Notes: generated from the letters alone by a model not told the origin. DNA of 64,000 nucleotides from Streptomyces pseudovenezuelae (GCF_029892565.1 NZ_JARXVH010000004.1:744001-808000), one strand, 5' to 3'. Positions 8,617 through 17,480 are shown, counted from the first letter of the stretch. Numbers and translations: made by a program.

Positions 8617-10158
8617 ATGGCGTCGTCAAAGGTGACCTCGTCCCAGCCCGCCCGCCCACCACGGCCGAATCTCGCCTTCCGACAGCTGCGCAACCGGCGT
8701 TCACCGGCCGAGTTCGCGGCGGCGGTACGGCGGTCGGCCCGTGAGATCGGGGAGCGGGTGAGCTGCGACGCGCGCTATGTCGGCCGGGTCGAGGCGGGCG
8801 AGATCCGGTGCCCCAACTACGCGTACGAACGGGTGTTCCTGCACATGTTCCCCGGCCGCACGCTCGCCGACCTGGGCTTCGCGCCCCGCTCGTCCGTACG
8901 CGGGCGCCGGGCGCGGAGTGCCGAGGACGCGCCCCCCGACCCCACCACGAGCCGGGCGCGCGCCGCAGGTGAGACGCAGGGGGCGCACGAGCCGTATGAC
9001 ACGAAGAAGCCGCAGGACACACAGCCGCATGAGGGGTACCCGTACGGCACGCACGCGTACGACCCGCCCGACCATCACGAGAACCGTGAGCTCCACGAGA
9101 ACGCCGAGCTTCACGAGAACGCCGAGAAAAACGAGGAGAGCGACGTGCTACGTCGCGCATTCATGACCGGCGGGGGCGCCACGGTGGCCGCCGCCTCGAT
9201 GGGCCCCTTCGGGCTCGCCTTCGACGCGTCGGCCGCGGAACGTCCTGTGCGCCGGGCCGGGGCGAGCGACGCGGGCGCCCTGGAAGAAGCCGTCCGCAGG
9301 ATCCGGCTGCTCGACGACCGGCACGGCGCGGACGGTCTCTACCGGCGTGCGGCGGCTCCGCTGCGCGCCGCCTACGCGCTGCTCGACGCCGGCGCGACCC
9401 GGCAGACCACCGCCGACCGTTTGCACTCGGGGGCCGGTGAACTCGCCATCTCGGTGGGCTGGTTGGCGCACGACTCGGGGCGCTGGGACGACGCGCGTTC
9501 GCACTACGCGGAGGCGCTCGCGACCGCCCGGATGACCGGCGACGACGCCCTGGAGGCGCACGCCTTCTGCAACACGGCGTTCCTCGCGCGCGACGCTGGC
9601 CGGCCACGCGAGGCGGTCCGGGCCGCGCAGGCCGCGCAACGCGTCGGACGGCCCCTGGGCTCGCCCCGCCTGATGTCGCTGCTCGCGCTGCGCGAGGCGG
9701 GCGGCTGGGCCGGGCTCGCCGACCGCACCGGCTGCGAACAGGCGCTCGCCCGCGCGCAGACCCTCTACGAGCGCGGCCCCTCGGACACCGACCCCGAGTG
9801 GATGAGCTTCTACGGGGAGGCCGAACTGGAGGGCTTGGAGGCGCAGTGCTGGTCGACGCTGGGCGACTGGCCCCGCGCCGCCCGTCACGCGCGCCGCGCG
9901 GCCCACCTCCAGGACCCGCACTTCACCCGCAACATCGCCCTCTACACCGCGGAACTCGCCGACGACCTGGCCCGCGGCGGCCACCCCGACGAGGCCGCGA
10001 CGGCGGGCCTGCGCGTCATGGACCTCCTGGACCAGGTCCAGTCCTCCCGCGTCCAGACGATGCTCGCGACCACCGCGCGCGTGCTGCTGCCGCACCGACG
10101 CGCGTCGGGCGTATCGACGTTCCTGGAGCGACACGCTTCGCGGCCCCGGACGGCGTGA
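8617..10158 (+). CDS. NsdA-like transcriptional regulator with TPR-type repeats
   Basis: A 513-residue regulator. Residues 20-75 form a helix-turn-helix-like region (FAAAVRRSAREIGERVSCD, then RYVGRVEAGEIRCP). A low-complexity acidic/His linker follows, then a stretch LRRAFMTGGGATVAAAS, then helical TPR-like repeats to the end (for example GRWDDARSHYAEALATAR). The overall architecture matches NsdA, a Streptomyces negative regulator of antibiotic production and sporulation as I recall it. NsdA itself sits elsewhere in S. coelicolor, so this is more likely a paralogue. The start at 8617 has GAGG 8 bp upstream. Its targets are not visible. Confidence 0.82.
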   Translation: MASSKVTSSQPARPPRPNLAFRQLRNRRSPAEFAAAVRRSAREIGERVSCDARYVGRVEAGEIRCPNYAYERVFLHMFPGRTLADLGFAPRSSVRGRRARSAEDAPPDPTTSRARAAGETQGAHEPYDTKKPQDTQPHEGYPYGTHAYDPPDHHENRELHENAELHENAEKNEESDVLRRAFMTGGGATVAAASMGPFGLAFDASAAERPVRRAGASDAGALEEAVRRIRLLDDRHGADGLYRRAAAPLRAAYALLDAGATRQTTADRLHSGAGELAISVGWLAHDSGRWDDARSHYAEALATARMTGDDALEAHAFCNTAFLARDAGRPREAVRAAQAAQRVGRPLGSPRLMSLLALREAGGWAGLADRTGCEQALARAQTLYERGPSDTDPEWMSFYGEAELEGLEAQCWSTLGDWPRAARHARRAAHLQDPHFTRNIALYTAELADDLARGGHPDEAATAGLRVMDLLDQVQSSRVQTMLATTARVLLPHRRASGVSTFLERHASRPRTA

Positions 10159-10202
10159 AGGGGGCGCGGGTGCGGGGCGTACCGGCGGAGCCCTGCGCGC
10201 CG

Positions 10203-10799
10203 TCAGTTCGTCAAGTGCCCCAAGTCGTTCCAGCTCTCGACCGCCGGTTCGCCGTAGGCCCAGCCGAGGGTGGAGAAGGACGTCGGGTTGAGGCGTATAC
10301 GGGCCGCGAAGTCGAGGGGGAGGCCGAGCCAGCGGGCGCCGATGGAGCGCAGGATGTGGCCGTGGGCGAAGACGAGGACGTCGCGGTCCTCGGCGCGGGC
10401 CCAGGCGACCACCTCGTCGGCGCGGGCGGTGACCTCGGCGAGGGACTCGCCGTCCGGGACGCCGTCGCGCCAGATGAACCAGCCGGGGCGGACGGCCTGG
10501 ATGTCGTCCGGGGTCATGCCCTCGTAGGCGCCGTAGTCCCACTCCATGAGCGTGTCCCAGGACTGCGCGCGCTCGCCGAACCCGGCGAGTTCGCAGGTCT
10601 CACGCGCGCGTGCCAGCGGGCTGGTGCGCACCTCGACGTCGGGCAGTCCGTCGAGCGGTGCCCGGTGCAGGCGCTCGCCGAGCAGCTTGGCGCCCCGGCG
10701 GCCCTCCTCGAGGAGCGGCACATCGGTCCTGCCCGTGTGCTTGCCGGACAGCGACCACTCGGTCTGTCCGTGGCGGGCCAGCAGGATGCGCGGAGCCAT
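10203..10799 (-). CDS. Histidine phosphatase superfamily protein (phosphoglycerate-mutase-like)
   Basis: A 198-residue cytoplasmic phosphatase. The catalytic RHG (residues 9-11 in LLARHGQTEWS) and the distal FAHGHILR histidine are present, as is the RTSPLARARETCE motif. The family dephosphorylates small phosphometabolites through a phosphohistidine, but the substrate here cannot be read. A much longer in-frame extension exists upstream on this strand; it is antisense to the neighbouring operon and is not coding. Confidence 0.88.
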   Translation of the reverse strand: MAPRILLARHGQTEWSLSGKHTGRTDVPLLEEGRRGAKLLGERLHRAPLDGLPDVEVRTSPLARARETCELAGFGERAQSWDTLMEWDYGAYEGMTPDDIQAVRPGWFIWRDGVPDGESLAEVTARADEVVAWARAEDRDVLVFAHGHILRSIGARWLGLPLDFAARIRLNPTSFSTLGWAYGEPAVESWNDLGHLTN

Positions 10800-10994
10800 G
10801 GGTGAGGAAACCTTTCCGGGATAAACCAGAGGCGGACCGGATCCATCATCCCGCACCCTGGTGGAGGGCAACCCGAGGGCCGATCTCTGCGTCTTTGAGG
10901 GCCGGGGGCCGCGCCACGGGGGCGTGCGCGTACGCCGTAAAGTGGCACGGCCGGATCCACCGGGCGCCGCGCGAGAGAAGGGGGAGGCGATCGG

Positions 10995-11936
10995 ATGCCG
11001 ATGACCGAGACACCAGGCACCGAGACGGCCTCGCGCACCCGGCTGCGCTGGTGGACGGAGTTGCCGCTGATCCTGCTGGTGTACGCGTGCTACTCGGCCG
11101 GCCGACTGCTCGCCCGCGGTGACGTGACCGGCGCCGTCGACCACGGTCTGACGATCCTGCGCATCGAGAAGGCCCTGCACCTCAACGCCGAGCACCCGCT
11201 GAACCGGCTCTTCACGCGCGAGGCGTGGCTCGGTGTGCCGGCCGACTTCTGGTACGCGTCGCTGCACTACCTGGTCACGCCGATGATCCTGATCTGGCTG
11301 TTCAGGTCGCGCGCGGTGCGCTACCGCGCGGCCCGCACCTGGCTGATGACGTCCACCTTCATCGGTCTGATCGGCTTCACCCTGCTGCCGACCTGCCCGC
11401 CCCGGCTGCTGTCCGGGGGCCACGGCTTCGTCGACACGATGGCCCAGTACAGCTCGTACGGCTGGTGGGGCGGCGACGCCAGCGCCCCGCGGGGCCTGGG
11501 CGGCATGACCAACCAGTACGCGGCGATGCCGAGCCTGCACGTGGGCTGGGCGCTGTGGTGCGGGGTCGTGCTGTGGCGGTTCGGCGGCTCGCGGCTGACG
11601 AAGGCCGCCGCCGTCGCCTACCCGCTGCTGACGACGATCGTCGTGATGGGCACCGCGAACCACTACTTCCTCGACGCGGTGGCGGGCGCGGCCGTGATGG
11701 GCGCGGGCTTCCTGCTGACGCCGTACGTGATGCGGGTCGCGAACCGGATCCGGAAGCTGCTGCCCTTCGCCGCAGCGCCCTCTCCCGGCGCAGGTTCCCC
11801 AATTGTCAGTGCCGGATGCCAGACTTCCGCAGGTGAGCGATTCCCACGGCAGCGCGAGTCCCGGATCGGATCCGGAGCCGAGCCAGACGCCTCTTCCACG
11901 GATGCGGGAGAAGGCGCTGCGGCAGCGGCTCGCTGA
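10995..11936 (+). CDS. PAP2-family membrane phosphatase/inositolphosphotransferase
   Basis: A 313-residue protein with about six transmembrane helices. It carries PAP2 signature residues: S180-L-H182 in AAMPSLHVGWA and H223 with D227 in ANHYFLDAVAG. These proteins dephosphorylate lipid phosphates or transfer phospho-groups to lipids at the membrane. The GGGGGAGG ribosome binding site fits the ATG at 10995. The hydrophilic C-terminal tail overlaps the 5' end of the next gene by about 100 bp, which is unusual for this operon-dense DNA and leaves the next gene's exact start open. Confidence 0.85.
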   Translation: MPMTETPGTETASRTRLRWWTELPLILLVYACYSAGRLLARGDVTGAVDHGLTILRIEKALHLNAEHPLNRLFTREAWLGVPADFWYASLHYLVTPMILIWLFRSRAVRYRAARTWLMTSTFIGLIGFTLLPTCPPRLLSGGHGFVDTMAQYSSYGWWGGDASAPRGLGGMTNQYAAMPSLHVGWALWCGVVLWRFGGSRLTKAAAVAYPLLTTIVVMGTANHYFLDAVAGAAVMGAGFLLTPYVMRVANRIRKLLPFAAAPSPGAGSPIVSAGCQTSAGERFPRQRESRIGSGAEPDASSTDAGEGAAAAAR

Positions 11937-13062
11937 GCTGCGCGGTCCCGGCGTACCGGCCAAGGCACTCGACGCCCGCGCCCTCGCGGCGCTGGCGGCC
12001 AACCCCGGATGCAGACGGCGCGCGATCCTCGACGGTGCCGGGGTGGACAAGACGGCGGTGGCCGGGGCGCTGGGCTCCCCGTCGGCCTTCGGCCAGTCCC
12101 AGTTCGCGATCACGCGGGGAAACGCGTTCGAGGCGAAGGTCAAGGCGGACGGGGGCGCGGAGCTGCTGCGGCTGGTGCACGAGCGGCTGGACGCGGAGGC
12201 CGAGCCGCCCGCCGACGCGCGCGTGCCCGATCTCGCCGCGATCGGTCCCGAGGGCCGCGCGGCCCGTACGGCGCTGGCGCTGCGTGAGGCCGGCGAGGCA
12301 CCCGGCGCCTGGACGCTGCTCGACCATCCGATGCTGGCGCTGGACGTGGCGGGCTCCCCCGCCTTCCTGGAGCCGGATGCCGTGGTGGTGCACCCGGACG
12401 GCAGCTGGACGGTCGTGGAGATCAAGTCCTTCCCGATGCTGGACGGTTCAGCGGACCCGGCGAAGGTCGGCGCCGCCGCCCGCCAGGCCGCGGTGTACGT
12501 GCTGGCCCTGGAGCAGGTAGCCGCCCGTCTCGACCCGCCCCCGTCGGTACGCCACCGGGTGCTGCTCGTGTGCCCGAAGGACTTCTCCAACCGGCCCACC
12601 GCCTCCGCCGTGGACGTCCGCAAGCAGCGCGCGGTCACCGCCCGCCAGCTGGCCCGCCTCACCCGCATCGAGGACATCGCCGACGCCCTCCCCGAGGACA
12701 CCTGCTTCTCCCCCGAACTGCCCGCCGCCGAACTGACGGCCGCCGTCGAGTCGGTGCCGGCGGCCTACGCGCCCGAGTGCCTGTCCGCCTGCGAGCTGGC
12801 CTTCCACTGCCGCGACCACTCCCGCGCGGCCGGCGCGGTGACCACCCTGGGCCGCCCGGTCCGCGCCGAACTGGGCGGCCTGACGACGGTCGAGGACGTC
12901 CTGGCGGCGTCCCGGGGCGAGGCCGGCGACCCCGACGACCCGGCGGTGGCCGCCCTGCGCAGGGCGGCTGCGCTGCGGGCGGAGGCCCTGGCGGGAGCGC
13001 GCCTGGCGGCCGTCCCGCCCCAGCCGTTCCTCCCCGCCGCGGAGGGCGCCCCGTGTCGCTGA
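11833..13062 (+). CDS. PD-(D/E)XK nuclease with Cas4/Dna2-type Fe-S cysteines
   Basis: A protein of about 409 residues (GTG start at 11833; ATG at 11803 or 11902 are alternatives). The nuclease motifs are visible in order: GNAFE (E100), EPDAV (D182), VEIKS (E196-x-K198) and Q218xxxY222. One Cys lies before them (C60) and a C-x3-C-x5-C set follows (C316, C320, C326). This is the layout of RecB-family nucleases with a 4Fe-4S cluster, such as Cas4, AddB and Dna2. It is the first gene of a coupled operon: its end overlaps the next gene by 10 bp, and the third gene is a Dna2-like helicase. I infer ssDNA or flap cleavage in DNA repair or defence. Confidence 0.8.
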   Translation: MSDSHGSASPGSDPEPSQTPLPRMREKALRQRLAELRGPGVPAKALDARALAALAANPGCRRRAILDGAGVDKTAVAGALGSPSAFGQSQFAITRGNAFEAKVKADGGAELLRLVHERLDAEAEPPADARVPDLAAIGPEGRAARTALALREAGEAPGAWTLLDHPMLALDVAGSPAFLEPDAVVVHPDGSWTVVEIKSFPMLDGSADPAKVGAAARQAAVYVLALEQVAARLDPPPSVRHRVLLVCPKDFSNRPTASAVDVRKQRAVTARQLARLTRIEDIADALPEDTCFSPELPAAELTAAVESVPAAYAPECLSACELAFHCRDHSRAAGAVTTLGRPVRAELGGLTTVEDVLAASRGEAGDPDDPAVAALRRAAALRAEALAGARLAAVPPQPFLPAAEGAPCR

Positions 13063-14654
13063 TCTCCACCCTGGCCCGCCTCGAAGCCGTCAGCACCGGC
13101 CGCGCCCAGCCCGCCGCCACCGTCCGGCACCGGCATCTGTCCGAGCGCCCCCTGGTGTTCGTGCCGCTCACCACCGCGGGCGAGGCCGGAGCACCGCTCG
13201 GCGCGCTGGTGGGCACGGACCGGGACGCGCCGCGTCTGCTGGTCGTGGCGCAGCCCCGGGACCGCGACCTCAGGTTCGCGTTCCTGGCCGAGCTGGCGGA
13301 CATCGTGCTGCCGTATGTCGACGGGTACGCCGAGGATGTGGAGGCCGCCGAGCGCAACGAGACCGATCCGGAGACCGGCAAGCGCGTCAAGGTCGAGGTC
13401 GAGCTGTGCGCGGACGCCCCGCAGCTGATCGTGCCCAGCCGCGCGGGCCTCGACTTCGTCCGGCTGCTCGGCCGCTCCATGCGCTTTCGCCGTACGGCCG
13501 AGCAGGACCCGGAGACGCCGTACCCCGCGCCCCCGCGCGTGCCGCTGCTCGGCCGGTGGCTGACCCACTACGGGGAGCGGTCCCGGGTGCCGGGTTCCTC
13601 GCTGCTGCTGGCGATGACGGACGTCCTGGGCCGGCACTGGGCGACCGGGCAGTCCACCCTGGAGGACCAGCACCTGGGCGCGCTGCTCGCCTGGATCGAC
13701 CCCCCGGAGGGCGCGACCGGCGCGGAGGCCGCGCTGCGTGCCGAGCTCGCGCGCGACGCGAAGGGCCAGTTGCTCTGCCCGCCGGCCGGCCCGGCCACCG
13801 ACCCGGCCTTCGACAACAGGCTGCTGGCCCCCGCCCTGGATCGCCACTACCGCGCGCGTACCGCCCTCGCCGCCGCCGAGGACGGGCTGGAGGCGGACGA
13901 CCGGCTCGGTGAACTCACCGCCGCCGAGCGGGAGATCCGCGATCTGGTCGAGAGCCGGACCCGGCCCGCCTGGGACGCGGTGTGGCGCGGGCTCGACCTG
14001 GTGCGGGCGCTGCCCGAGGGCGGGCGCGTCGAGGAGCGGTGGACCCGGGACCGCTGGTCGTTCACCGCGCACCGCGACCGGATCGTCGCGGGCGAGCCCC
14101 CGCAGCCGCGCCGCGACGACGCGGTCACCGCGGCCAACAAACTCGCCGCGCGCGAGCGCGAGCAGGCCCGCCTGGAGGCGCAGGAGGCCCTGGACGACCC
14201 GCTGGTGATGGCGGGGCGGCGGCTGTCCGGGGAGGCGTTCGCCGGCGAGGTGACGGACGTGGTCATGGCATACAGCGAGGGCAGGCGCCCCAGCCCGCGC
14301 CCGCTGGTCACCGTCCGCACGGACGACCGGCCGCACCTGGGCGAGCGGGCCAAGGTGTTCCGGTCGCTGGGCGGCAAGCCACAGGCGGCGGAGTACGTCG
14401 GCCACGAGGACTCCCCTGCCGGTGACGTGCTGATCGTGCTGCGGGTCCTCGACAAGATGGGCCGCGGCAAGGAGCCCGAGAGCGGTTCCGTGCCGGAGAA
14501 GGGCGACCGGCTCTGCTTCACGCTGTTCGAGCACGAGCAGCGGGGCGGCCCGAAGCTGCCCGACCCGGAGGCGACACCGTGGACGCACGGCGGGCCGCCC
14601 GGTGAGGCCGCCGCGGAGGCCGCCGATCCCCTGACCCCGGAGGACGTCCTGTGA
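13053..14654 (+). CDS. Unrecognised 533-aa protein in the nuclease-helicase operon
   Basis: The GTG start at 13053 has GGAGG 8 bp upstream and overlaps the nuclease stop by 10 bp; the stop overlaps the helicase start (GTGA). No catalytic motif or transmembrane segment is seen. The N-terminal half is mixed alpha/beta. A long charged, probably coiled-coil region around residues 275-390 (AAEREIRDLVESR, LAAREREQARLEAQEALDD) precedes a C-terminal beta-rich part (VLIVLRVLDKMGRGK, DRLCFTLFEHEQRGG). It could bridge nuclease and helicase or bind DNA. I do not recognise a family. Confidence 0.8.
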   Translation: MSLISTLARLEAVSTGRAQPAATVRHRHLSERPLVFVPLTTAGEAGAPLGALVGTDRDAPRLLVVAQPRDRDLRFAFLAELADIVLPYVDGYAEDVEAAERNETDPETGKRVKVEVELCADAPQLIVPSRAGLDFVRLLGRSMRFRRTAEQDPETPYPAPPRVPLLGRWLTHYGERSRVPGSSLLLAMTDVLGRHWATGQSTLEDQHLGALLAWIDPPEGATGAEAALRAELARDAKGQLLCPPAGPATDPAFDNRLLAPALDRHYRARTALAAAEDGLEADDRLGELTAAEREIRDLVESRTRPAWDAVWRGLDLVRALPEGGRVEERWTRDRWSFTAHRDRIVAGEPPQPRRDDAVTAANKLAAREREQARLEAQEALDDPLVMAGRRLSGEAFAGEVTDVVMAYSEGRRPSPRPLVTVRTDDRPHLGERAKVFRSLGGKPQAAEYVGHEDSPAGDVLIVLRVLDKMGRGKEPESGSVPEKGDRLCFTLFEHEQRGGPKLPDPEATPWTHGGPPGEAAAEAADPLTPEDVL

Positions 14655-15985
14655 CCGCCGCCTTCGATCCCGGTGCCGCGGCGACCCGGGCGACCGACGC
14701 GATCCTCCACGACACCCTGCGAGGCACCCACCGGGGTGTGGTCGTCGACTCCCCGCCCGGCGCCGGCAAGTCCACGCTCGTCGTGCGCGCCGCACTCGAA
14801 CTGGCCGACGCGGGGCGCCCGTTGATGATCGTCGCGCAGACGAACGCGCAGGTCGACGACCTCGTCCTGCGGCTCGCCGAGAAGAACCCCGAACTCCCCG
14901 TGGGCCGGCTGCACAGCAGCGACGCCGACCCGTACGACAAGGCGCTCGACGACCTGCCGAACGTACGCAAGTCGGCGAAGGCGGGGGACCTGGCCGGGCT
15001 GTCGGTCGTCATCTCCACGGCCGCCAAGTGGGCGCACGTGAAGGTCGACGAGCCGTGGCGGCACGCGATCGTGGACGAGGCCTACCAGATGCGCTCGGAC
15101 TCGCTGCTCGCCGTGGCCGGACTGTTCGAGCGGGCCCTGTTCGTGGGCGACCCGGGCCAGCTGGACCCGTTCTCCATCGTCGGGAGCGAGCAGTGGGCGG
15201 GTCTGTCGTACGACCCCTCGGCCTCCGCCGTGACCACGCTCCTCGCGCACAACCCCGAGCTGCCCCAGCACCGCCTCCCGGTGTCCTGGCGCCTCCCGGC
15301 ATCGGCGGCGCCCCTCGTCTCCGACGCGTTCTACCCGTACACACCGTTCCGCAGCGGCACGGGCCACGACGACCGGCGGCTCTCCTTCGCCGTCCCCTCG
15401 GACGGTTCCGGTCCCGACCGGGTGATCGACGAGGCCGCCGTGGCGGGCTGGGGCCTGCTGGAGCTGCCCGCGCGGCACACCCCTCGGACGGATCCGGAGG
15501 CGGTGCGAGCGGTGGCCTCGGTGGTACGACGGCTGCTCGACCGGGGCGGCGCGGCCACCTCGGAGCGCTCGCCGGACCCGGCCCCGCTCACCACCGACCG
15601 CATCGCCGTCGGCACGGCCCACCGCGACCAGGCCGCATCGGTCCGGGCGGCCCTCACCGAACTGGGCGTCACGGACGTCATCGTGGACACCGCGAACCGC
15701 CTCCAGGGCCGCGAGTACGACGTCACGGTCGTCCTGCATCCGCTCTCCGGCCGCCCCGACGCCACCGCCTTCCACCTGGAGACGGGCCGCCTCTGCGTCC
15801 TCGCCTCCCGCCACCGCCACGCCTGCATCGTGGTCTGCCGCGCGGGCGTGACCGACCTCCTGGACGACTACCCGTCCACGGAACCGGTCCAGCTGGGCAC
15901 GCTGGTGAAGTTCCCGGACGGGTGGGAGGCGAACCACGCGGTGCTGGCCCGCCTGGCGGAACACCGGGTGAGCTGGCGGCCGTGA
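14651..15985 (+). CDS. SF1 (Upf1/Dna2-like) DNA helicase
   Basis: A 444-residue ATPase. Walker A is SPPGAGKS (K40), motif Ia IVAQTNAQVDDL, Walker B HAIVDEAYQ (D142, E143), motif III LFVGDPGQLDP, motif IV arginine in VSWRLP, motif V NRLQGREYDVTVV and motif VI CVLASRHRH. These are the SF1B motifs of Dna2, Upf1 and RecD2. The GTG start overlaps the preceding stop (GTGA), so it is translated with the unknown protein and the nuclease. A diverged copy of its last 75 bp lies 166 bp downstream. Role inferred: helicase half of a split nuclease-helicase. Confidence 0.88.
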   Translation: MTAAFDPGAAATRATDAILHDTLRGTHRGVVVDSPPGAGKSTLVVRAALELADAGRPLMIVAQTNAQVDDLVLRLAEKNPELPVGRLHSSDADPYDKALDDLPNVRKSAKAGDLAGLSVVISTAAKWAHVKVDEPWRHAIVDEAYQMRSDSLLAVAGLFERALFVGDPGQLDPFSIVGSEQWAGLSYDPSASAVTTLLAHNPELPQHRLPVSWRLPASAAPLVSDAFYPYTPFRSGTGHDDRRLSFAVPSDGSGPDRVIDEAAVAGWGLLELPARHTPRTDPEAVRAVASVVRRLLDRGGAATSERSPDPAPLTTDRIAVGTAHRDQAASVRAALTELGVTDVIVDTANRLQGREYDVTVVLHPLSGRPDATAFHLETGRLCVLASRHRHACIVVCRAGVTDLLDDYPSTEPVQLGTLVKFPDGWEANHAVLARLAEHRVSWRP

Positions 15986-15987
15986 GC
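15913..15987 (+). repeat. Duplicated segment, copy 1 (helicase 3' end)
   Basis: This segment holds the last codons and stop of the helicase gene. It recurs at 16079-16153 with three differences. Unit offset is 166 bp. Confidence 0.9.
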
Positions 15988-16078
15988 GGGCCTCCCCGAC
16001 CGGCCGACACCCCTCGCCGCACGCAGCCCCTCGCCGGACGGAGTCCGGCACGCCGCCGGAGACGGCCAACGAATACAG

Positions 16079-16153
16079 CCCGGACGGGTGGGAGGCGAAC
16101 CACGCGGTGCTGGCCCGCCTCGCGGAACACCGGGTGAGCTGGCGGCCCTGACC
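16079..16153 (+). repeat. Duplicated segment, copy 2 (orphan helicase tail)
   Basis: A near-identical copy of 15913-15987, including the stop codon, but not joined to any open frame. The offset of 166 is not a multiple of three. Similarity continues weakly past the end (GACCGG, CTGAC). It is a partial tandem duplication or the remnant of a second helicase gene. Confidence 0.88.
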
Positions 16154-16331
16154 AGGGACCCTGACCGGCTGACGTGAACGGTCGCGTATTCGCTCATCGC
16201 CAATCCGTCGGAAACATCACGCACCCCGGTCACCCTGATACCGCGGGTGGTCTTGCGCGGGCACGAGACAATGGACGGTGGCCCGGTCACAGAACGGGTC
16301 GCCCGCGACGTATGAACGAGGAGGAGAAGAC

Positions 16332-16697
16332 ATGGCGGAGCCCACGCCGCGTCGGAACGAACCGCGGCTACGCCCCGCGCCCCTGCTCTTCGAGCCCGCG
16401 GAGGCGGCCGCCGATCCGGAGCACTTCTTCGACCTGGAGTCGATCGACGACCCGGGCGCGCTGCTGGCCCGCTCGACGGAGCTGGCGCAGGCGTTCCGCG
16501 CGGCGGCGGACCGGGCGGTGGAGTACCAGGCGATGGCGGCCGCGCAGCTCGCCGACCCGCGGCGGTTCGACCGGCTGACGCCCGCGGACATCGCGGAGCG
16601 GGCCGAGTGGACCGAGGACTATGCCAAGAAGATGGTCGAGTACGGGCAGCGCCTGATGCGCGGCGCGGAGGGCGCCGGAGGCCCCGACCCGGTCTGA
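16332..16697 (+). CDS. Small acidic helical protein, unknown function
   Basis: A 121-residue soluble protein with an AGGAGGAG ribosome binding site just before the ATG at 16332. It is predicted mostly helical and acidic (FDLESIDDPGALLARSTELAQAFRAAADRAVEYQ), with no Cys. No enzyme motif is recognisable. It stands alone between the helicase operon and the next small gene, so context does not give a role. Confidence 0.75.
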   Translation: MAEPTPRRNEPRLRPAPLLFEPAEAAADPEHFFDLESIDDPGALLARSTELAQAFRAAADRAVEYQAMAAAQLADPRRFDRLTPADIAERAEWTEDYAKKMVEYGQRLMRGAEGAGGPDPV

Positions 16698-16825
16698 GGC
16701 GAGGGTCCCCGCCCGCTCGCCGCGGCATATGCCAGGCGGGCAAGATACCCCGTCCCACCCCCTCCTGTCCCGGTTTCCGGCAACCCTCAGAAACGGAACG
16801 CTCACAGCCGGTAGATGTAGATGCC

Positions 16826-17407
16826 ATGAGCAGCGAACCCGACCAGCCCTTCTCCGACCGCTGCGACGTCTACGGACTCACCCGGGACGGCGCGGCCTGG
16901 CTCGCCTCGGCAGGAACGTATCCGCGGAGCACGCTCGCCCTCTGGGAGGAGCGGCCGGACGCCCCTGTCGTCCTACCGTGCGGCCCGGTCTTCGACGTCG
17001 TCAGCGTGCCCGCCGTCTTCGGGCGCCGGATGCTCGACCGGCTGTGGGAGGAGGGGCCCGGGTCGGGGCCGGTGGCGGTGTTCCGCGGCCGGATGCTGCT
17101 GTTCTCCGCGCCCGGTACGGCCCAGCGGCTGCCGTCGCTGCTGCGCTGGGAGGAGTTCGGCCGCACGGGCGCCATCCCGCCCCTGCTGTGCCACGGCAAC
17201 GGCGACGCGGTGACCGTGCCCGCCCCGCTGGCCGGCGCCCCGACCTCCCGCTGGCTCGTCGCCCCGGACACCCGTCACCCGTGGCTCCCGGGCCCCGAGA
17301 TCGTGCTCTGGGCGGCCGTCCGTGCGGCCCGGTCAGCGGTGCGGATATCGATTTTTCCTCCCGCCGATCAGGATGCTAAGGTCTACGACGTCAGCAGGCG
17401 CCGCTAG
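16826..17407 (+). CDS. Primase/polymerase-N-domain-like protein whose stop lies inside tRNA-Lys
   Basis: A 193-residue protein beginning MSSEPDQPFSDR. The block FDVVSVP...MLDRLWEEGPGSGPVAV...LLFSAPGTA matches the pattern of the protein at 7879-8331, so the two look paralogous and belong to the group often labelled primase/polymerase-like. No replication function is shown. The reading frame enters the tRNA-Lys gene: its last codons and TAG stop are bases 1-10 of the tRNA. Start choice is uncertain because the ribosome binding site is weak. Confidence 0.68.
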   Translation: MSSEPDQPFSDRCDVYGLTRDGAAWLASAGTYPRSTLALWEERPDAPVVLPCGPVFDVVSVPAVFGRRMLDRLWEEGPGSGPVAVFRGRMLLFSAPGTAQRLPSLLRWEEFGRTGAIPPLLCHGNGDAVTVPAPLAGAPTSRWLVAPDTRHPWLPGPEIVLWAAVRAARSAVRISIFPPADQDAKVYDVSRRR

Positions 17408-17471
17408 CTCAGTTGGTTAGAGCAGCTGACTCTTAATCAGCGGGTCCGGGGTTCGAGTCCCTGGCGGCGCA
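17398..17471 (+). tRNA. tRNA-Lys (CTT), copy 1
   Basis: A 74-nt cloverleaf. Acceptor arms GCGCCGC and GCGGCGC pair, the anticodon loop is CTCTTAA (anticodon CTT), and the T loop is TTCGAGT. The discriminator is A and CCA is not encoded. The sequence is identical to 32017-32090 and 37982-38055. The end of the upstream CDS overlaps its first 10 nt. Confidence 0.97.
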
Positions 17472-17480
17472 CAGACAGTG

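Noticed and set aside
10800..12701. Minus-strand extension of the histidine phosphatase frame
   Set aside because: It is antisense to the PAP2 and nuclease genes; the phosphatase family starts at MAPRILLARHG.
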